From: Pelomicrobium methylotrophicum
GTDB taxonomy: Bacteria > Pseudomonadota > Gammaproteobacteria > Burkholderiales > UBA6910
Length of the DNA stretch: 64,000 bases
Assembly: GCF_008014345.1 (NCBI RefSeq)
Contig: NZ_VPFL01000001.1
Span: forward strand, 62,001 to 126,000
Direction: 5' to 3'
Part shown: piece after piece, positions 45,574 through 58,514 of the stretch
Numbering within the stretch: position 1 is the stretch's first letter
How the letters are laid out: each line of letters begins with the position of its first letter
Notes under the pieces: model-generated
What the model was told of the DNA's origin: nothing
What the model saw: only the letters and a program-made list of their open reading frames with translations
Databases searched by the model: none
Made by a program: the position numbers and the translations under genes

Positions 45574-46779
45574 ATGACCGATTCCTTGTTTGCCGGCGTC
45601 CAGATGGCGCCCCGCGACCCCATCCTGGGTCTCAACGAGCTCTTCAACGCTGACAAGAACCCGGCGAAGGTCAACCTGGGGGTCGGCGTCTACTACGACG
45701 ATACGGGCAAAGTGCCATTGCTCGAGTGCGTGCGCCTAGCCGAGCGTCAGGTGCTGGAGCAGGCCTCGCCCCGCAACTACCTCCCCATCGACGGCTTGCC
45801 CGCCTATGACCGCATGGCCCAGACCCTCGTTTTCGGCGCCGACAACAGCGCCGCCAACGAGGGCCGGGTGGTGACTCTGCAGACGCTGGGGGGCACCGGA
45901 GCGTTGAAAGTCGGCGCTGATTTTTTGCGCCGGATCGTGCCCGGCGCCCAGGTGTGGATCAGCAACCCCAGTTGGGAAAATCATCGCGCCTTGTTCGAAA
46001 GCGCTGGATTCACGGTCAACACCTATCCGTACTACGACCCCTCGACGCACGGCGTAGACTTCCCCGGCATGATGAAGGCGCTCAATGAAATGCCCGCCCA
46101 CTCCATCGTGGTGCTCCACGCATGCTGCCACAACCCCACCGGCGTGGACCTGACCACCCAGCAGTGGGACGAGGTCATCGCCGCCGTCCGGAAGCGTGCG
46201 CTGATTCCTTTCCTGGACATCGCCTACCAAGGGTTCGGTGAGGGTCTCGACGCGGACGCCCTGGCCGTGCGGCGCTTCGCCGGGAGCGAAGGCCCCCTGT
46301 TCGTCTCCAGCTCCTTCTCCAAGTCCTTCTCGCTCTACGGCGAGCGGGTCGGCGCCTTGAGCGTGGTGACTGCCAGCAGCGATGAAGCGGCGCGGGTCCT
46401 GAGCCAGCTGAAACGAGTGGTGCGCACCAACTACTCAAACCCGCCCACCCACGGCGGAAGGATCGTCACCAGCGTGCTCACGTCGCCCGATCTTCGCGCG
46501 CTGTGGGAACAGGAGCTCGGCCAGATGCGGGAGCGCATCCGCACCATGCGGAATCAGCTGGTGGAGAAAATCCACGCCCGGGTTCCCGGGACGGACCTCA
46601 GCTTCGTCGCGCGCCAGCGCGGCATGTTCTCCTATTCGGGACTTTCCAAGGAAGCGGTGCGGCGGCTGCGCGAGGAGTTTTCGGTGTACGCCGTCGATAC
46701 CGGTCGTATCTGTGTTGCCGCGCTGAACTCCCGCAACATCGACTACGTGGCGGACGCCATTGCCCAGGTCATCCGGTAA
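45574..46779 (+). CDS. Aromatic/aspartate aminotransferase (class I)
   Basis: 401 aa from the ATG at 45574. PLP Lys in 'SSSFSKSFSLYGERVGA', 'HACCHNPTGVDL' and the C-terminal Arg in 'SVYAVDTGRICVAALN'. The AspC/TyrB family transfers amino groups between Asp or aromatic amino acids and 2-oxoglutarate. Divergent from uvrB. Confidence 0.94.
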   Translation: MTDSLFAGVQMAPRDPILGLNELFNADKNPAKVNLGVGVYYDDTGKVPLLECVRLAERQVLEQASPRNYLPIDGLPAYDRMAQTLVFGADNSAANEGRVVTLQTLGGTGALKVGADFLRRIVPGAQVWISNPSWENHRALFESAGFTVNTYPYYDPSTHGVDFPGMMKALNEMPAHSIVVLHACCHNPTGVDLTTQQWDEVIAAVRKRALIPFLDIAYQGFGEGLDADALAVRRFAGSEGPLFVSSSFSKSFSLYGERVGALSVVTASSDEAARVLSQLKRVVRTNYSNPPTHGGRIVTSVLTSPDLRALWEQELGQMRERIRTMRNQLVEKIHARVPGTDLSFVARQRGMFSYSGLSKEAVRRLREEFSVYAVDTGRICVAALNSRNIDYVADAIAQVIR

Positions 46780-46828
46780 GGGCGGCTTCCGGACTTCAGC
46801 TCCCGGAGCTTTCCGCGATGCGGGGACA

Positions 46829-46860
46829 AACAAAAAGGGCTGCGAGCGCAGCCCCTTGAT
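46829..46860 (-). terminator. Intrinsic terminator after tRNA-Asn
   Basis: GGGGCTGCG / CGCAGCCC stem, read on the minus strand and followed by TTTTTGTTTG, just past the 3' end of tRNA-Asn. It may also serve the convergent aminotransferase gene. Confidence 0.8.
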
Positions 46861-46874
46861 TTGTCAATTTGATT

Positions 46875-46950
46875 TGGCTCCCCGAGCAGGACTCGAACCT
46901 GCGACCCGCGGATTAACAGTCCGTTGCTCTACCGACTGAGCTATCGGGGA
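46875..46950 (-). tRNA. tRNA-Asn (anticodon GUU)
   Basis: 76 nt with encoded CCA: acceptor TCCCCGA / TCGGGGA, anticodon loop CTGTTAA, T-loop TTCGAGT. Confidence 0.97.
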
Positions 46951-47044
46951 AGCGAGAAAGGTCGGAATTTTACGGTCTCCGACAGGCGCGAGCAACCCCA
47001 TGGTCAAACATTCCCCGCACCGATGACGAATTCCCTTCTGCAGC

Positions 47045-47355
47045 CTACTCGTTCAGAGTAAAGGGCTTCGTTGACCTGCCGCGGTGCGGGTCCACCACCT
47101 GGAAAAAGATCTCGTCCTGGCGGATCATTCCCAGCTCGGCCCGGGCTCGCTCCTCGATGGCCTCCAGACCCTGTTTGAGATCGCGCACCTCAGCATCGAG
47201 GGCCGCGTTGCGCGAACGCAGGCGCTCGTTCGACGCCTGCGCCTCGCGCAGCTGCCGCTCCAGCTCCCACACCTTCGACCAGCTGCCCTTTCCGAACCAC
47301 AGGGGATATTGAATCAGGACAATCAGGGCAACCAGCACGAGGGCGAGGAACCGCA

Positions 47356-47356
<1 letters not shown>
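47045..47356 (-). CDS. ftsB: Cell-division protein FtsB
   Basis: 103 aa from the ATG at 47356 (a GTG one codon earlier is possible). One membrane helix ('[18 protein letters not shown]') then a coiled coil ('[20 protein letters not shown]'). It forms the FtsQLB complex. The start abuts the eno stop, the usual pair. Confidence 0.94.
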
Positions 47357-48651
<1,295 letters not shown>

Positions 48652-48665
48652 TTATTCGTTTCTCA

Positions 48666-49529
48666 TTAGCGAAGCCGAGGCGCCAGCGCTTTCAGGTAGC
48701 TCTCCTCGGAAAATCCTCGCGCCTTAACCAGAATATCGATGTCTTTCAACGTCTCTAAAAGCTCGGGCATGCGGTCGAGCGGCCAGGCGTTGGGGCCATC
48801 CGACAGGGCTTCATCGGGGTTCGGGTGGGTTTCCATGAAGAGGCCGGCGACCCCCACGGCGATGGCCGCCCGGGCCAGCACCGGCACGAATTCCCGCTGG
48901 CCGCCGCTGCGGTCCCCCTGACCGCCCGGAAGCTGGACCGAGTGGGTCGCGTCGAACACCACGGGGCAGCCGGTTTCCCGCATCACCATCAGCGAGCGCA
49001 TGTCGGACACGAGGTTGTTGTAGCCGAAGGAGACGCCCCGCTCGCATACCAGGATGTTGTCCTGGCCGCTTGCTTCGCGCGCTTTTTCGACCACGTTCCT
49101 CATGTCCCATGGGCTGAGAAACTGCCCTTTCTTGATGTTGACCGGACGCCCCGCGGAAGCGACAGCGCGGATGAAGTCGGTTTGGCGGCACAGGAACGCC
49201 GGCGTCTGCAGCACGTCCACCACCGCCGCCGCGAGGGGCACTTCGCTCTCCGTATGGACATCGGTGAGAACCGGCACGCCCACTTGTTGCCTCACCTCCA
49301 AGAGCACCCGCAATCCCTGCTCGATCCCTAAGCCCCGGAATGACTTGCCCGAGCTGCGGTTGGCCTTATCGTAGGACGACTTGTAAATGAACGGAATCCC
49401 CAGCCCCGCGCAGATCTCTTTCAAGCGCCCGGCAGTGTCGATGGCCAGTTGCAGCGACTCCACGACGCAGGGGCCCGCGATGAGGAAGAAAGGCCGATCG
49501 AGGCCGGCTTCGAAACCGCAGAGCTTCAC
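48666..49529 (-). CDS. kdsA: 3-deoxy-8-phosphooctulonate synthase (Kdo-8-P synthase)
   Basis: 287 aa from a GTG at 49529. '[20 protein letters not shown]', '[20 protein letters not shown]' and '[20 protein letters not shown]'. It condenses PEP with arabinose-5-phosphate for lipopolysaccharide. The first 52 bases are part of a 134-bp tandem duplication lying upstream. The present GTG overlaps the stop of a short upstream ORF (GTGA), whereas the outermost copy starts with ATG, probably the ancestral start. Confidence 0.95.
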   Translation of the reverse strand: MKLCGFEAGLDRPFFLIAGPCVVESLQLAIDTAGRLKEICAGLGIPFIYKSSYDKANRSSGKSFRGLGIEQGLRVLLEVRQQVGVPVLTDVHTESEVPLAAAVVDVLQTPAFLCRQTDFIRAVASAGRPVNIKKGQFLSPWDMRNVVEKAREASGQDNILVCERGVSFGYNNLVSDMRSLMVMRETGCPVVFDATHSVQLPGGQGDRSGGQREFVPVLARAAIAVGVAGLFMETHPNPDEALSDGPNAWPLDRMPELLETLKDIDILVKARGFSEESYLKALAPRLR

Positions 49530-49788
49530 GGTACTTCTCGCTTCGGGCGCGGGCCCCGATGGCGCCCTTCCCGCCCCAGGCGCTGCGCGCCGCCGAGTCC
49601 GGGCGCCCCCGCGATGAGGAAGAAAGGCCGATCGAGGCCGGCTTCGAAACCGCAGAGCTTCACGGTACTTCTCGCTTCGGGCGCGGGCCCCGATGGCGCC
49701 CTTCCCGCCCCAGGCGCTGCGCGCCGCCGAGTCCGGGCGCCCCCGCGATGAGGAAGAAAGGCCGATCGAGGCCGGCTTCGAAACCGCA
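49477..49788 (-). repeat. 134-bp tandem repeat over the kdsA 5' end (2.3 copies)
   Basis: Units 49477-49610 and 49611-49744 are identical by eye. A partial third copy is 49745-49788. Each holds the first 17-18 kdsA codons plus about 80 GC-rich bases. The junction microhomology is CCCGCGATG on the plus strand. Confidence 0.93.
49526..49663 (-). CDS. Short duplicate ORF: kdsA start fused to filler (45 aa), inner copy
   Basis: GTG at 49663; encodes the kdsA start ('[18 protein letters not shown]') then '[14 protein letters not shown]' and ends 'KREVP'. Its TGA overlaps the kdsA GTG by four bases (GTGA). It is not a functional enzyme; it may act as a translated leader. Confidence 0.45.
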   Translation of the reverse strand: MKLCGFEAGLDRPFFLIAGAPGLGGAQRLGREGRHRGPRPKREVP

Positions 49789-49797
49789 CAGCCCCAT
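49660..49797 (-). CDS. Short duplicate ORF upstream of kdsA (45 aa), outer copy
   Basis: ATG at 49797 behind GGGGGTCAG, the best ribosome-binding site in the array. It reads '[19 protein letters not shown]' then the same filler and 'KREVP'. Its TGA overlaps the start of the inner copy (GTGA). Confidence 0.45.
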   Translation of the reverse strand: MGLCGFEAGLDRPFFLIAGAPGLGGAQRLGREGRHRGPRPKREVP

Positions 49798-49838
49798 GAA
49801 CTGACCCCCGATCCGGCTGATTGAAAGGCTCTGCACGC

Positions 49839-51530
<1,692 letters not shown>

Positions 51531-51670
51531 TTATGATAGCTCAAAACATCCGCAGGCAACAGTTGGCGGACGTTCATACGCTCATGTCGGCCTGTCTCAT
51601 TTTTAATACCGAGTGACCGGCCTTTTCTGCGCAACGGGCATATTCACCGCCTGCGCGATCGCCGCGTTTT

Positions 51671-54067
51671 CTATACCGTGGCGGGACTTGTCTTTTTCGC
51701 TTGGTTGGCCAGGTACAGCCAGGTCTCGACCACCGTGTCGGGGTTGAGGGACAGGCTCTCGATTCCCTCCTCCATGAGCCAGCGCGCGAGATCCGGGTGA
51801 TCCGACGGACCCTGGCCGCAAATGCCCACGTATTTCCCCGCTCGCCGGCATGCTTGGATCGCCATGCGCAGCATGGCTTTTACCGCGGGGTCGCGTTCGT
51901 CGAACAGCTCCGCCACCAGTCCCGAGTCCCGGTCGAGGGCCAGGGTGAGCTGCGTCATGTCGTTGGAGCCGATCGAGAACCCGTCGAAATATTCAAGGAA
52001 CTGGTCGGCCAGCAGCGCGTTGGAAGGAATCTCGCACATCATGATGATGCGCAGACCGTTCTGGCCTCGCTTGAGCCCGTTTTCCGCCAGCAGATCCAGC
52101 ACCTGCTGCGCCTCTTCCAGCGTGCGCACGAACGGCACCATGATTTCCACGTTGGTGAGCCCCATCTCGTCGCGCACCCGCTTGAGGGCGCGGCACTCGA
52201 TCTCGAAGCAGTCCCGGAACGAGGGTGCGACATAGCGGGAAGCGCCCCGGAACCCTAGCATCGGGTTCTCTTCTTTCGGTTCGTAGCGCTCGCCCCCGAT
52301 CAGGCTTGAGTACTCGTTCGACTTGAAGTCCGACAACCGCACGATCACCGGCTTGGGCCAAAAGGCCGCGCCCAGCGTCGCGATGCCTTCGGTGAGCTTC
52401 TCCACGTAGAACGCCGCTGGGCTGGCGTAACCAGCGCTCTGGCGCTCTACCGCTTGCTTCACGTCCGCCGGCAGATGGGGATACTCCAGCACGGCCTTCG
52501 GGTGGACACCGATCATGCGCGCGATGATGAACTCCAACCGCGCAAGCCCCACTCCTTCATTCGGCAGCCGCTGGAACTCGAACGCGAGTTCGGGGTTGCC
52601 GACGTTCATGGTGATTTTGAGGGGACACGGCGGCATGGACTGAGGCGCCACATCGACGACTTCCACTTCCAGTATCCCTTCGTAGACATTGCCTGTGTCC
52701 CCTTCGGCGCATGAAACGGTCACCTGCTGACCATCCTTGAGGACACGGGTGGCGTCGCCCGTTCCCACCACTGCGGGAATGCCGAGCTCACGGGCAATGA
52801 TGGCCGCGTGGCAAGTGCGTCCACCGCGGTTGGTCACGATGGCGGCCGCCCGCTTCATCACCGGCTCCCAGTCGGGGTCCGTCATGTCGGTGACCAGCAC
52901 GTCGCCCGGCTGAACCCGGGACATCTCGGAGGCGTCCTTGATCAGCCGCACCGGACCGGAACCCACTTTCTGTCCGATGGCGCGGCCCGACACCAATAGC
53001 TGGGAGCGCTGCTTGAGCCGGTAGCGCTGCATTCCATCCATCGCGCCTCGCGCTTTTACCGTCTCCGGTCTCGCTTGGAGGATATAGAGCTTGCCGTCGA
53101 TCCCGTCTTTGCCCCACTCGATATCCATCGGTCGGCCGTAGTGGGCTTCGATCGCCAGGGCGTAGCGGGCAAGCTCCGTGACCTCGGCATCGCTGATGGA
53201 AAAGCGGCGCCGCTCCTCCTCCGGCACCTCCACCGTACGCACCGAGCGGCCGGCCTCCCTCGCCTCGGTGAACACCATTTTGATGGCCTTCGATCCCCGC
53301 GCCCGCCGCAAAATGGCGGGCCGCCCCTCCTTGAGCCCCCGCTTGTAGACATAGAACTCGTCCGGATTCACCTGGCCCTGGACCACCGTCTCGCCCAAGC
53401 CGTACGCGGCGGTGATGAATACCACCTGGTCAAACCCTGATTCGGTGTCCAGCGTGAACATGACGCCGCTCGAGGCCAGGTCGCTGCGGACCATGCGCTG
53501 AACCCCGGCGGACAGGGCCACCTGGGCATGATCGAAACCCTTGTGCACCCGATAGGCGATGGCGCGGTCGTTGAACAGCGATGCGAATACGTGTTTGACC
53601 GCCTCCAGTACGTTGTCCAGGCCGTGGATGTTGAGGAAGGTTTCCTGCTGGCCCGCGAACGAAGCATCCGGCAGATCCTCGGCCGTGGCAGAAGAACGCA
53701 CTGCGACCGAAAGCTCGGCGCTGCTTTCCTGGAGCAGGCGCTGATAGGCCGCTGTGATCTCGTCCTGGAGACGCGGCTGGAGGGGGGTTGCCGCAATCCA
53801 GTCACGGATCTGCGCGCCGGTGCGCGCGAGCGCCGCGACGTCGTCCACATCGAGCCGTGCCAGCGCTTCGCGGATACGCTGGTCGAGCCCCCCCTGGGCC
53901 AGAAAATCCCGGTACGCGCGAGCCGTCGTCGCGAAGCCGCCCGGCACCCGTACGCCGGCGTGGGCGAGGTGGCGGATCATTTCGCCGAGCGAAGCGTTCT
54001 TGCCGCCCACGCGCTCTACGTCCTTCATGCCCACCTCGTCGAACCACACCACGTACCGCTCGCTCAT
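51671..54067 (-). CDS. ppsA: Phosphoenolpyruvate synthase
   Basis: 798 aa from the ATG at 54067 ('[20 protein letters not shown]'). Phospho-carrier His in '[20 protein letters not shown]', PEP-utilising C-terminal barrel with catalytic Cys in '[14 protein letters not shown]'. It makes PEP from pyruvate plus ATP for gluconeogenesis. Divergent from its regulator ppsR. Confidence 0.97.
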   Translation of the reverse strand: MSERYVVWFDEVGMKDVERVGGKNASLGEMIRHLAHAGVRVPGGFATTARAYRDFLAQGGLDQRIREALARLDVDDVAALARTGAQIRDWIAATPLQPRLQDEITAAYQRLLQESSAELSVAVRSSATAEDLPDASFAGQQETFLNIHGLDNVLEAVKHVFASLFNDRAIAYRVHKGFDHAQVALSAGVQRMVRSDLASSGVMFTLDTESGFDQVVFITAAYGLGETVVQGQVNPDEFYVYKRGLKEGRPAILRRARGSKAIKMVFTEAREAGRSVRTVEVPEEERRRFSISDAEVTELARYALAIEAHYGRPMDIEWGKDGIDGKLYILQARPETVKARGAMDGMQRYRLKQRSQLLVSGRAIGQKVGSGPVRLIKDASEMSRVQPGDVLVTDMTDPDWEPVMKRAAAIVTNRGGRTCHAAIIARELGIPAVVGTGDATRVLKDGQQVTVSCAEGDTGNVYEGILEVEVVDVAPQSMPPCPLKITMNVGNPELAFEFQRLPNEGVGLARLEFIIARMIGVHPKAVLEYPHLPADVKQAVERQSAGYASPAAFYVEKLTEGIATLGAAFWPKPVIVRLSDFKSNEYSSLIGGERYEPKEENPMLGFRGASRYVAPSFRDCFEIECRALKRVRDEMGLTNVEIMVPFVRTLEEAQQVLDLLAENGLKRGQNGLRIIMMCEIPSNALLADQFLEYFDGFSIGSNDMTQLTLALDRDSGLVAELFDERDPAVKAMLRMAIQACRRAGKYVGICGQGPSDHPDLARWLMEEGIESLSLNPDTVVETWLYLANQAKKTSPATV

Positions 54068-54177
54068 CTGCGCACCTCTGTCCAGCCGCACCGAATTGTA
54101 TTCACTGTAAAAAGCCGTTATTTTAACCGTTCGCATCGGTTCACGCAGCCAAAGAATCTTTTCCCCGGGGAGCGTTC

Positions 54178-54996
54178 ATGAGGCGTACGGCGTTTTTCGT
54201 GTCCGACCGTACCGGCATCACCGCCGAGATGCTGGGGCACAGCCTGCTCACGCAGTTCGAGACGGTCAAGTTCACCGAGCGCACGCTTCCCTACGTGGAC
54301 ACGATCGAGAAGGCGCGGGCGGTCGTGGAGCAGATCAACCGCACCGCCGAGCAAGACGGCGCAAGACCCCTTGTCTTCACTACCCTCGTAAACCCCGACA
54401 TCAACCGCATCGTGTCCCAAGCCAATGCCCTCGTGCTCGACTGCATGGAGGTTTTCATCACGCCGATGGAACAAGAGCTGGGGGTGCGATCGAGCCACAC
54501 GGTGGGTCGCTCGCACAGCGCGCGGGACGTCGTGGATTATCACCGCCGGATCGAAGCGGTCAATTTCGCCCTTGCTCACGACGACGGGCTGTCCACCCGC
54601 GAGCTCAATCAGGCGGACGTGGTGCTGATCGGGGTTTCGCGCAGCGGCAAGACGCCTACCACGCTCTATCTCGCGCTGCAATTCGGCATCTGGGCTGCCA
54701 ACTATCCGCTGACCCCGGAGGACTTCGGCTCCATGCGGCTGCCGCCCCCCTTGGTCCCTTACCGGAGCAAGCTCTACGGCCTGACCATTAACCCGGAGCG
54801 GCTACACCTGATTCGCAGCGAGCGCCGTCCAGGAAGCAAGTACGCCGACCTCGCCAACTGCGAATTCGAGGTCCGGGAGGCGGAGGCGCTGATGCGGCAG
54901 GAGGGTATTCCTTATATCGACGCCACCTCGATGTCGGTGGAAGAGATGGCCACCACGATCCTGCACCAGGCCAACCTGACTCGCCATATCTACTGA
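54178..54996 (+). CDS. ppsR: PpsA regulatory kinase/pyrophosphorylase (DUF299)
   Basis: 272 aa. '[19 protein letters not shown]', P-loop '[17 protein letters not shown]', '[14 protein letters not shown]'. It inactivates PpsA by ADP-dependent phosphorylation and reactivates it by Pi-dependent dephosphorylation. GGGGAGCGTTC precedes the ATG. Confidence 0.96.
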   Translation: MRRTAFFVSDRTGITAEMLGHSLLTQFETVKFTERTLPYVDTIEKARAVVEQINRTAEQDGARPLVFTTLVNPDINRIVSQANALVLDCMEVFITPMEQELGVRSSHTVGRSHSARDVVDYHRRIEAVNFALAHDDGLSTRELNQADVVLIGVSRSGKTPTTLYLALQFGIWAANYPLTPEDFGSMRLPPPLVPYRSKLYGLTINPERLHLIRSERRPGSKYADLANCEFEVREAEALMRQEGIPYIDATSMSVEEMATTILHQANLTRHIY

Positions 54997-55793
54997 TTCC
55001 GTGGCGCCGCTTGCGTCTGACGCACGCGCTCGTACAGGCAAACGGCTGCGGCCGCTGCCACATTGAGCGATTCCATGGGTCCGGGCATCGGCAGGCCAGC
55101 CACGGCATGGGCCGCCTCGCGCAGCAGCGGCGAGACGCCGGCGCCCTCGTTGCCGATGATAAAGGCCAAGGGGCCGGTGAGGTCCAGACCAAAAAGGCTT
55201 TGGCGCGCCTGCGCGGCGGTGGCGATCACCCGCCCCCGAAAGGTGCGCACAGCCTGGAGTAAATCCGCCCGTTCGTGGATCGTAAGCGTGAAGTGGGCAC
55301 CCATGGCGGCCCGAAGCACCTTGAGCGACCAGGGGTCCGCGCAGCCCGGGGAAAGCAGCGCGGCATCCGCCCCTGCCGCGGCGGCGGTCCGGAGGATGGA
55401 TCCCAGATTGCCCGGGTCCTGGATGTCCTCCAGCATCACTAGCAGTTGCGGCAATCCTTTGGGCGGGCGCGGCCTCGGCGGGGGCGCGATGGCCAGCACG
55501 CCGGGGGGCGTGGCCAGATCGGAAACCGCCCCGCAGAGCGCGTCGGAGAGCACCACGACCCGATCCGCCGGCACGGCGCGGGAGACGGCAACCACTTCCG
55601 GGGCCTGTGCTTTCGATTCGGCGATGGCGAGGAGGGCGGGAAGGCCGCCGTGCTCAAGGAGCGCGCTCACCAGCCGGGTACCCTCGAGGACGACCTGGTT
55701 CGCCTCGCGGCGATGGCGGGCGGAGCTGGCGAGCTTGACCAGGCGCTTGAAGACGGGATTGTCCTTGGAGCGGATGACCCGGCCGGCCGTCAT
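54990..55793 (-). CDS. SpoU/TrmH-type RNA methyltransferase
   Basis: 267 aa. N-terminal substrate-binding domain, then the SPOUT trefoil-knot motifs '[21 protein letters not shown]', '[15 protein letters not shown]' and '[18 protein letters not shown]'. It probably methylates a ribose in rRNA. Its ATG follows the senA TGA directly (TGAATG), so it now depends on senA transcription. Confidence 0.93.
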   Translation of the reverse strand: MTAGRVIRSKDNPVFKRLVKLASSARHRREANQVVLEGTRLVSALLEHGGLPALLAIAESKAQAPEVVAVSRAVPADRVVVLSDALCGAVSDLATPPGVLAIAPPPRPRPPKGLPQLLVMLEDIQDPGNLGSILRTAAAAGADAALLSPGCADPWSLKVLRAAMGAHFTLTIHERADLLQAVRTFRGRVIATAAQARQSLFGLDLTGPLAFIIGNEGAGVSPLLREAAHAVAGLPMPGPMESLNVAAAAAVCLYERVRQTQAAPRNQ

Positions 55794-57086
55794 TCAATCG
55801 ACCGCACAGGTGCGGAAGCCCGCAAAGACGTCGCGGCGGTCCGGGGTATAGAAATTGCGCCACGCGTTATGAATGAGCCGCGCCCGGGTCGCGAAGCAGC
55901 CGCCCCGCAGCACCTTGTGGTTACCGAACCAAGGCTCGGAATACTCCTTGTAAGGGTCCCGCACGAACCCTGGATACGGCAGGAACCAGTCGGCGGTCCA
56001 CTCCCATACGTTGCCGAGCATCTGCCGGCAGCCTGCCGCGCTGTCGCCCGCCGCGCAAGCCTGAACGTCTGCCGGGTCCCGGTGCCAGCCGTCGAGGCAA
56101 GCACGAGCCGGCTCGGGGGGTGCATCCCCCCACGGATAACGCCGCTTCTGGTGGGGCAAGCCGCCCTCTCCGCTCCATGCCGCGGCCATCTCCCACTCCG
56201 CTTCGGTGGGCAGCCGCCGTCCGGCCCATCGGCAAAAGGCTTCGGCCTCGTACCAGTTGACGTGAAGCACGGCCGCCCCGGGAGGCAAGGGCCGCCACGC
56301 ATCGAAACGCCGCTCGAACCACTGCCCGTCGCGCTTTTCCCAGTACACCGGATGCTCCGCCCGGGCCGTCTCGCGCCAGCGCCAACCCGCCTCCGACCAC
56401 AGCTCGCGGCGCCGGTAGCCGCCTTCCTCGACGAATTCAAGAAACTCCGCATTGGACACGGCCGTGCGGCTGATGCGGTACGGCTTCACACGCACGGGGT
56501 GCGCCCACTTCTCGTTGTCGAAAACGAAGGGCTGATTTGGAAACGCGCCGAGGTAAAAGACGCCTCCCGCAAGCTCGGCGTCTCCGCGAGCAGGAGGTGC
56601 GCTGCCTGTCTCCGCAGGCGGCGCGCCGATCGGAGGGGCCGGATAACCCAGCGTCTGGCGCGTATAGAAAAAAGCCTCCCCGTGCATGTCTTCGTGGAAC
56701 AGGGCAAGGCGCACGAAGTACGGATCCGCTTGGCCGCGGGCGAGGCGCTCCAGCACGGCCTCCAGCACCCGCTCCATGTACTCCAGCGTCTCGCGCCATG
56801 GCGGCAGCGGCAGATGCCAGCGCAGGTCGTGGGCGACGGCCATGGAATCGTACAGCGCGTCGGCCTGCGGCAGCAGGGACGGCTCCAGGGTGTCGCCCCG
56901 CCGCCGAAGGCACCAGCGCTCCTGGAACCAGGCCACGTGCCCCAGCTCCCAGCGTGGCGGGTTGACGATGGGAAGCTTCGGCCCGAGTTCCCGCTCCCCC
57001 TGCAGGTCCGCGGTCAGCGCCAGCGTCCGCGCCCGCGCGTCCACCAGCTCGCGGGCGAGAACGTCGGCTTCGTCTGCTATAGTCAT
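55794..57086 (-). CDS. senA: Selenoneine synthase SenA (EgtB-like)
   Basis: 430 aa from the ATG at 57086 ('MTIADEADVLARELVDARA'). DinB-like N-terminal domain with iron-site motif 'FHEDMHGEA' (H-x3-H-x-E) and upstream 'ELGHVAWFQERW'. The C-terminal FGE-sulfatase domain has 'RLPTEAEWEMAAAW', 'GNVWEWTADWFLPYPGF' and 'KVLRGGCFATR'. EgtB-type enzymes join a thiol to trimethyl-histidine. Next to a senB-type glycosyltransferase this is the selenoneine form, which couples selenosugar to hercynine. Starts at 57104 or 57149 are also in frame, and the latter has an AAGGAG. Confidence 0.82.
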   Translation of the reverse strand: MTIADEADVLARELVDARARTLALTADLQGERELGPKLPIVNPPRWELGHVAWFQERWCLRRRGDTLEPSLLPQADALYDSMAVAHDLRWHLPLPPWRETLEYMERVLEAVLERLARGQADPYFVRLALFHEDMHGEAFFYTRQTLGYPAPPIGAPPAETGSAPPARGDAELAGGVFYLGAFPNQPFVFDNEKWAHPVRVKPYRISRTAVSNAEFLEFVEEGGYRRRELWSEAGWRWRETARAEHPVYWEKRDGQWFERRFDAWRPLPPGAAVLHVNWYEAEAFCRWAGRRLPTEAEWEMAAAWSGEGGLPHQKRRYPWGDAPPEPARACLDGWHRDPADVQACAAGDSAAGCRQMLGNVWEWTADWFLPYPGFVRDPYKEYSEPWFGNHKVLRGGCFATRARLIHNAWRNFYTPDRRDVFAGFRTCAVD

Positions 57087-57102
57087 CGCTCGTGGGAAAT
57101 TC

Positions 57103-58104
57103 ATGTCATCCAAGTTTAATCCGGCCTTGTCTTCCTTGAGAATCGCCATTGTCACTCCTTCGGCCGTCACGCGCCGCACCGGCAACCGCCATACCGCTGC
57201 GCGCTGGCGTCGGTTCCTGCGCGAGGCGGGGCACGACGCGCGCGTCCACGGCCGTTGGGACGGCAAGCCCGTGGATCTTTTGCTGGCGCTCCATGCACGG
57301 AAAAGCTATGAGGCCATTCGCGCCTTCCGCGACGCTTTCCCCGATCGCCCGCTGGTCCTTGCCTTGACCGGCACCGACCTCTACCGCGACATCCGCGTCG
57401 ATTCGAAGGCCCAGGAGGCTCTGCGGCTCGCCACCCGCCTGATCGTCCTCCAGGACCGCGGCGCCGATGAGCTGGCGCCGGAGCTGCAGGGCAAAGTTCA
57501 CGTCGTCTACCAGTCGGCGCCGCCGCTGACGGTGCGCCAACGCCTGCCCGGACGGGCGGTTTGCGTGATCGGGCATCTGCGCGAGGAGAAGGACCCGTTT
57601 CGCGCCGCCTTGGCCCTGTCCCATATCCCCCCCACCGCCCCGATCCACGTGGTGCAGCTCGGCGCCGCCCTCGCCCCCGAATTTGCCCGGCGAGCGCGGG
57701 CGCTGATGGACCGAGAGCCTCGTTACCGCTGGATCGGCGAACTGCCGCGCCCAAAGGCACGGCGCACGCTGGCCGCCTCCTGGCTCATGGTAGTGAGCTC
57801 CCACATGGAAGGTGGAGCCAACGTGATCGCCGAAGCCGTCATGTCCGGAGTGCCGGTGCTCGCTTCCCGCGTTCCAGGGAACGTGGGCATGCTGGGCGAG
57901 GATTATCCCGGTTATTTTCCCGTCGGCGATGAAAAGGCCCTCGCCGCGCTCCTCACCCGCGCCGATACCGACCCCACCTTCTACGAGGCCCTGCGGGCTG
58001 CCTGCGCGGCCCGTCAGCCCCTGTTCTTGCCGGAGCGTGAAATGGGCGCGCTGCTTGCCGCTGTCAGCTCAGCAGCGGACCCAGCGTTGCCACCGCCACA
58101 TTGA
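57103..58104 (+). CDS. senB: Selenosugar synthase SenB (TIGR04348-type glycosyltransferase)
   Basis: 333 aa from the ATG at 57103. GT-B fold: 'IAIVTPSAVTRRTGNRHTA', 'LALTGTDLYRDIRVD', 'CVIGHLREEKDPFRAAL' and the nucleotide-sugar motif 'SSHMEGGANVIAEAVMSGVP'. SenB makes a selenosugar from selenophosphate and a UDP-sugar. Divergent from senA with only 16 bases between starts, so the promoters must lie within the coding starts, or one start is internal. The end overlaps the copD-like gene by 41 bases. Confidence 0.82.
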   Translation: MSSKFNPALSSLRIAIVTPSAVTRRTGNRHTAARWRRFLREAGHDARVHGRWDGKPVDLLLALHARKSYEAIRAFRDAFPDRPLVLALTGTDLYRDIRVDSKAQEALRLATRLIVLQDRGADELAPELQGKVHVVYQSAPPLTVRQRLPGRAVCVIGHLREEKDPFRAALALSHIPPTAPIHVVQLGAALAPEFARRARALMDREPRYRWIGELPRPKARRTLAASWLMVVSSHMEGGANVIAEAVMSGVPVLASRVPGNVGMLGEDYPGYFPVGDEKALAALLTRADTDPTFYEALRAACAARQPLFLPEREMGALLAAVSSAADPALPPPH

Positions 58105-58510
58105 CGAGTCCTAGGGCCAGGTTGATGCCCACCAGGACGCGAATCTGGGACAGGGCCGCCCCGGCTGCCTTCCAATCCTCCGCAGCGCAGCCCCGTTTCA
58201 GCGCCGTAAACGGCAGGAAATAAACATAGAAGAAGATCACCGCCATCACGATGCCGATGACGAGCATTGCCAGGATATAGCCAGGCAGCGAGCCGATCTG
58301 GCTGACCATGTGGAAACCCGACAGCAGGATCAGGATCACCGCGGCCCACACCCAAGAAAAGAAGCGGCGAAAGACGGCCGCCCAGAGCTTGAGGCGGGCC
58401 GGCGGCTCCAGCGTCTCCAGCGCAGCGGGCCGCAGCGCCAGGTAGGCGAAGAACATCCCGCCGATCCACACCACCGCAGAAAGGATGTGCAAAAAGATGG
58501 CCACATGCAT
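58064..58510 (-). CDS. CopD-family membrane protein
   Basis: 148 aa, four hydrophobic helices. 'FLHILSAVVWIGGMFFAYLAL' matches the CopD domain with conserved His and Trp. The family is tied to copper import or haem-protein maturation. It follows rnhB by four bases. Confidence 0.85.
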   Translation of the reverse strand: MHVAIFLHILSAVVWIGGMFFAYLALRPAALETLEPPARLKLWAAVFRRFFSWVWAAVILILLSGFHMVSQIGSLPGYILAMLVIGIVMAVIFFYVYFLPFTALKRGCAAEDWKAAGAALSQIRVLVGINLALGLVNVAVATLGPLLS

Positions 58511-58514
58511 AGCG

